Assembly: GCA_030629475.1 (NCBI GenBank) | Contig: DAOVOU010000136.1 | Location: forward strand, 1-6,344 | From: Desulfobacterales bacterium | Lineage (GTDB): Bacteria; Desulfobacterota; Desulfobacteria; Desulfobacterales; C00003060 | Reading direction: 5' to 3' | Length of the DNA stretch: 6,344 nucleotides | In this document: one piece after another, positions 5,056 through 6,344 of the stretch | Position numbering within the stretch: the first letter of the stretch is position 1 | Layout: each line of letters starts with the position of its first letter | Made by a program: the position numbers and the translations under genes | The notes under the pieces: generated by a model | The model's input: the letters and a program-made list of their open reading frames with translations, nothing else | Databases searched by the model: none | Told to the model about the DNA's origin: nothing

Positions 5056-5559
5056 GCTAAGCGCATCAACGTAAACCTAAGGATTCGGGCCAAAGAGGTG
5101 CGGTTGATAGATTCGGACGGCAAGCAGGTCGGGGTCGTGCCGTTTAAGGAGGCTTTGGAAACAGCAGAATCCCACGGGTTGGATCTGGTTGAGGTTGCTC
5201 CCAATGTTAGTCCGCCGGTTTGTCGAATCATGGATTATGGCCGATACAAGTACGAACAGAGCAAGAAATTTCAAGAGGCCAAGAAACGGCAGTCAACTTT
5301 TCAAGTCAAAGAGATAAAAATACGTCCCATGACCGGAGAGCACGACTTGCAGGTTAAGGTGCGCCACATAAAGCGTTTCCTGCAGAATCGGGATAAGGTA
5401 AAGGTTACGATCATCTTCAGGGGACGAGAGCTTGCCCACACAGACCTCGGGGCAGCGCTTTTACAACGTGTGGTTGAAGAAACATCAGAACTTGCCGTCG
5501 TGGAGCAGGGAGCCAGGAGAGAGGGCCGCATCATGGTCATGGTTCTTGCCCCCAAATAA
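5053..5559 (+). CDS. infC: Translation initiation factor IF3, with a probable AUA start
   Basis: IF3 binds the 30S subunit, keeps it apart from the 50S subunit and checks start codon and initiator tRNA. The product has 168 residues from AUA 5053, a normal IF3 length. The N-domain begins with INVNLRIRAKEVRLID and carries the signature DLVEVAPNVSPPVCRIMDYG (about residues 47-66). A Lys-rich linker follows (YEQSKKFQEAKKRQ). The C-domain has FQVKEIKIRP, then VRHIKRFLQNRDKVKVTIIF, FRGRELAHTD and the terminal MVMVLAPK. All expected regions are present. IF3 genes of many bacteria use AUU, AUC or AUA so that IF3 represses its own translation; the start seen here fits that. The gap to thrS is 182 nt and contains a heptamer inverted repeat. 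Gene callers would probably put the start at ATG 4948 or GTG 5044, adding residues with no IF3 resemblance. Confidence 0.93.
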   Translation: MAKRINVNLRIRAKEVRLIDSDGKQVGVVPFKEALETAESHGLDLVEVAPNVSPPVCRIMDYGRYKYEQSKKFQEAKKRQSTFQVKEIKIRPMTGEHDLQVKVRHIKRFLQNRDKVKVTIIFRGRELAHTDLGAALLQRVVEETSELAVVEQGARREGRIMVMVLAPK

Positions 5560-5776
5560 CTCCCCCGGAAATCTGCTCTTCGGAATTCATGAATCGTTAT
5601 TCGAAAATTCGGTAACCGTTCACATCCCCACCCCAACCCTGAATGCTCTTGAATTAAGGGTTGATGGTTTGGCAAGATTTCGCGTCATCCTTCATAATGA
5701 TTAGAGTAATCCGTGTAATCTGCGAAATCTGTGGACTAAACGATTAGACGATAAAGATAAAGAGAGGACAGAAACG
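5560..5776. other. infC-rpmI gap with hairpin and 9-nt repeat
   Basis: This 217-nt gap is longer than usual for these genes. CAACCCT (5634-5640) and AGGGTTG (5657-5663) form a 7-bp inverted repeat with a 16-nt loop and no T run, so it is not an obvious terminator. Three 9-nt units follow (5708-5734). GATTAGA occurs at 5699-5705 and 5742-5748. Ribosomal protein L20 represses this operon through leader RNA structure in Escherichia coli and Bacillus, so an L20 site could lie here, but I cannot identify one by eye. Confidence 0.4.
5708..5734. repeat. 9-nt tandem repeat upstream of rpmI
   Basis: The units are AATCCGTGT (5708-5716), AATCTGCGA (5717-5725) and AATCTGTGG (5726-5734), in exact 9-nt register with the AATC start conserved. 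It has the same style of decayed word repeat as the other gaps and lies about 40 nt before the rpmI start. Confidence 0.7.
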
Positions 5777-5974
5777 ATGCCCAAAATGAAGACGAACCGA
5801 GGTGCTGCAAAGCGCTTTAAGGTAACGGGAACGGGAAAAATAGTCTATTCAAGGTCGAATGCAAACCATATCCTGACCAAGAAGACATCAAAAAGGAAGC
5901 GGACGCTTCGAAAGTCCCATATTATCGACAAAAACAACAAGCGTATGGTGAACGTACTGATTCCGTACAGGTGA
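5777..5974 (+). CDS. rpmI: Ribosomal protein bL35 (L35)
   Basis: This is a 65-residue basic protein of the large ribosomal subunit. It shows the full family pattern: MPKMKTNRGAAKRFKVTGTG at the N-terminus, then HILTKKTSKRKRTLRKS (31-47), and a short tail ending in LIPYR. Length is normal. The start ATG 5777 has GAGAGGA (5762-5768) 8 nt upstream. It follows infC as expected. rplT, which usually follows within a short distance, does not appear in the remaining 370 bases. Confidence 0.97.
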   Translation: MPKMKTNRGAAKRFKVTGTGKIVYSRSNANHILTKKTSKRKRTLRKSHIIDKNNKRMVNVLIPYR

Positions 5975-6051
5975 ATAACGATTCCCGATTCACAATTACA
6001 GACGTAAGGTATGGGAGCATTCGCAGATTCTTAAAGCGCTATGAATAAATC

Positions 6052-6331
6052 CGAAATACGAATATCGTACTGTTTTCAAGGCGTAAGCCGCAAATACGAA
6101 ACCCTGGCCCAGACCCTGGCCCAGACCGGGATTATAAGCTTAGTAGATTAATTTAAGCACGTAGCGCCAGGGCGGGCCTGAATTACTGGCTTGGTAGCTT
6201 ATAATAAGCCGAAGCGCCAGGGCGGGCAAATCCGAATTTTTAAATTTCGTAAGGCTTCAAACCACAGGGCTGCCAATTTGAATTTGTTTTGAATTTCGTA
6301 TTTTGGTAATTTGATATTGTTTCGTATTTCG
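6052..6331. repeat. Composite inverted-repeat element enclosing the right L/R array
   Basis: CGAAATACGAA (6052-6062) is the exact reverse complement of TTCGTATTTCG (6321-6331). A second left copy AAATACGAAA (6092-6101) matches the complement of TTTCGTATTT (6320-6329). Inside are the L/R array (6102-6227) and a further 10-bp inverted pair, ATTATAAGCT (6131-6140) with AGCTTATAAT (6196-6205). The whole is about 280 nt, codes for nothing visible, and looks like a small non-autonomous element or a nested regulatory structure. I see no target-site duplication. Confidence 0.6.
6102..6227. repeat. GC-rich L/R module array, right copy
   Basis: L (CCCTGGCCCAGACC) is at 6114-6127, preceded by its 12-nt tandem copy (6102-6113). 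This 26-nt tandem is identical to 123-148. R (GCGCCAGGGCGGGC) is at 6164-6177 and 6214-6227, both exact. Both spacers (6128-6163 and 6178-6213) are 36 nt, the same length as two spacers in the left array, but with unrelated AT-rich sequence. Only the first three bases after L (GGG) are shared with left-array spacers. Confidence 0.85.
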
Positions 6332-6344
6332 TGGTTAGCGCAAG

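Larger units (their letters stand above)
5975..6344. other. Gene-free repeat island after rpmI
   Basis: No gene is visible in these 370 bases. AT-rich words built on AAATACGAA and its complement TTTCGTATTT, or on AATTTCGTA (6243-6251, 6292-6300), flank the GC-rich L/R array. No clear terminator follows rpmI, so transcription may continue through the island to rplT if that gene lies beyond the edge. Confidence 0.6.

Noticed and set aside
5301..5675. Open frame of 124 codons on the - strand over infC
   Set aside because: It is a shadow of infC and the following gap. It lacks a recognisable domain and has no supporting context.

Overview
The window looks like a chromosomal segment of a Desulfobacterota (deltaproteobacterial) organism, probably a sulfate-reducer-like lineage. 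This is an inference from gene style and from the gene order tRNA-Val, thrS, infC, rpmI; no single marker proves it. All genes that I can support are on the + strand.

Layout. Bases 1-379 hold no gene. They contain a short 7-nt tandem repeat and an array of GC-rich 14-nt modules. Bases 380-1708 encode an exported protein with a FlgT-N-like domain and a CsgG/TolB-like middle part. Its stop codon lies inside a 7-nt tandem repeat. Bases 1709-1946 are a second repeat island with a nested inverted repeat. A 69-residue exported protein (1947-2156) overlaps, through ATGA, a PgsA-like CDP-alcohol phosphatidyltransferase (2153-2710). Next come a tRNA-Val(GAC) gene with a perfect TTGACA -35 box (2799-2870) and a strong intrinsic terminator (2941-2980). 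Just after the terminator starts the translation cluster: thrS (2999-4870), infC (5053-5559) and rpmI (5777-5974). The usual next gene, rplT, is not in the window. The last 370 bases are a third repeat island.

How the genes fit together. thrS-infC-rpmI(-rplT) is the classic translation operon: threonyl-tRNA synthetase, initiation factor IF3 and ribosomal protein bL35. Two points stand out. The ThrRS is of the archaeal type, with an N-terminal DTD-like editing domain in place of the bacterial TGS and HxxxH editing domains. infC appears to start at AUA behind a near-perfect Shine-Dalgarno sequence, which suggests the known IF3 autoregulation through start-codon discrimination. pgsA would supply phosphatidylglycerolphosphate for membrane lipids.

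The most unusual part is intergenic. Almost every gap is filled with short iterated 'words' in 6-, 7-, 9-, 10- or 12-nt register, often arranged as facing arms of inverted repeats. One family has two 14-nt modules, L (CCCTGGCCCAGACC) and R (GCGCCAGGGCGGGC). It occurs at both ends of the window, and four of the five inter-module spacers are exactly 36 nt long with different sequences. I know no name for this family. It is the best candidate here for something undescribed.
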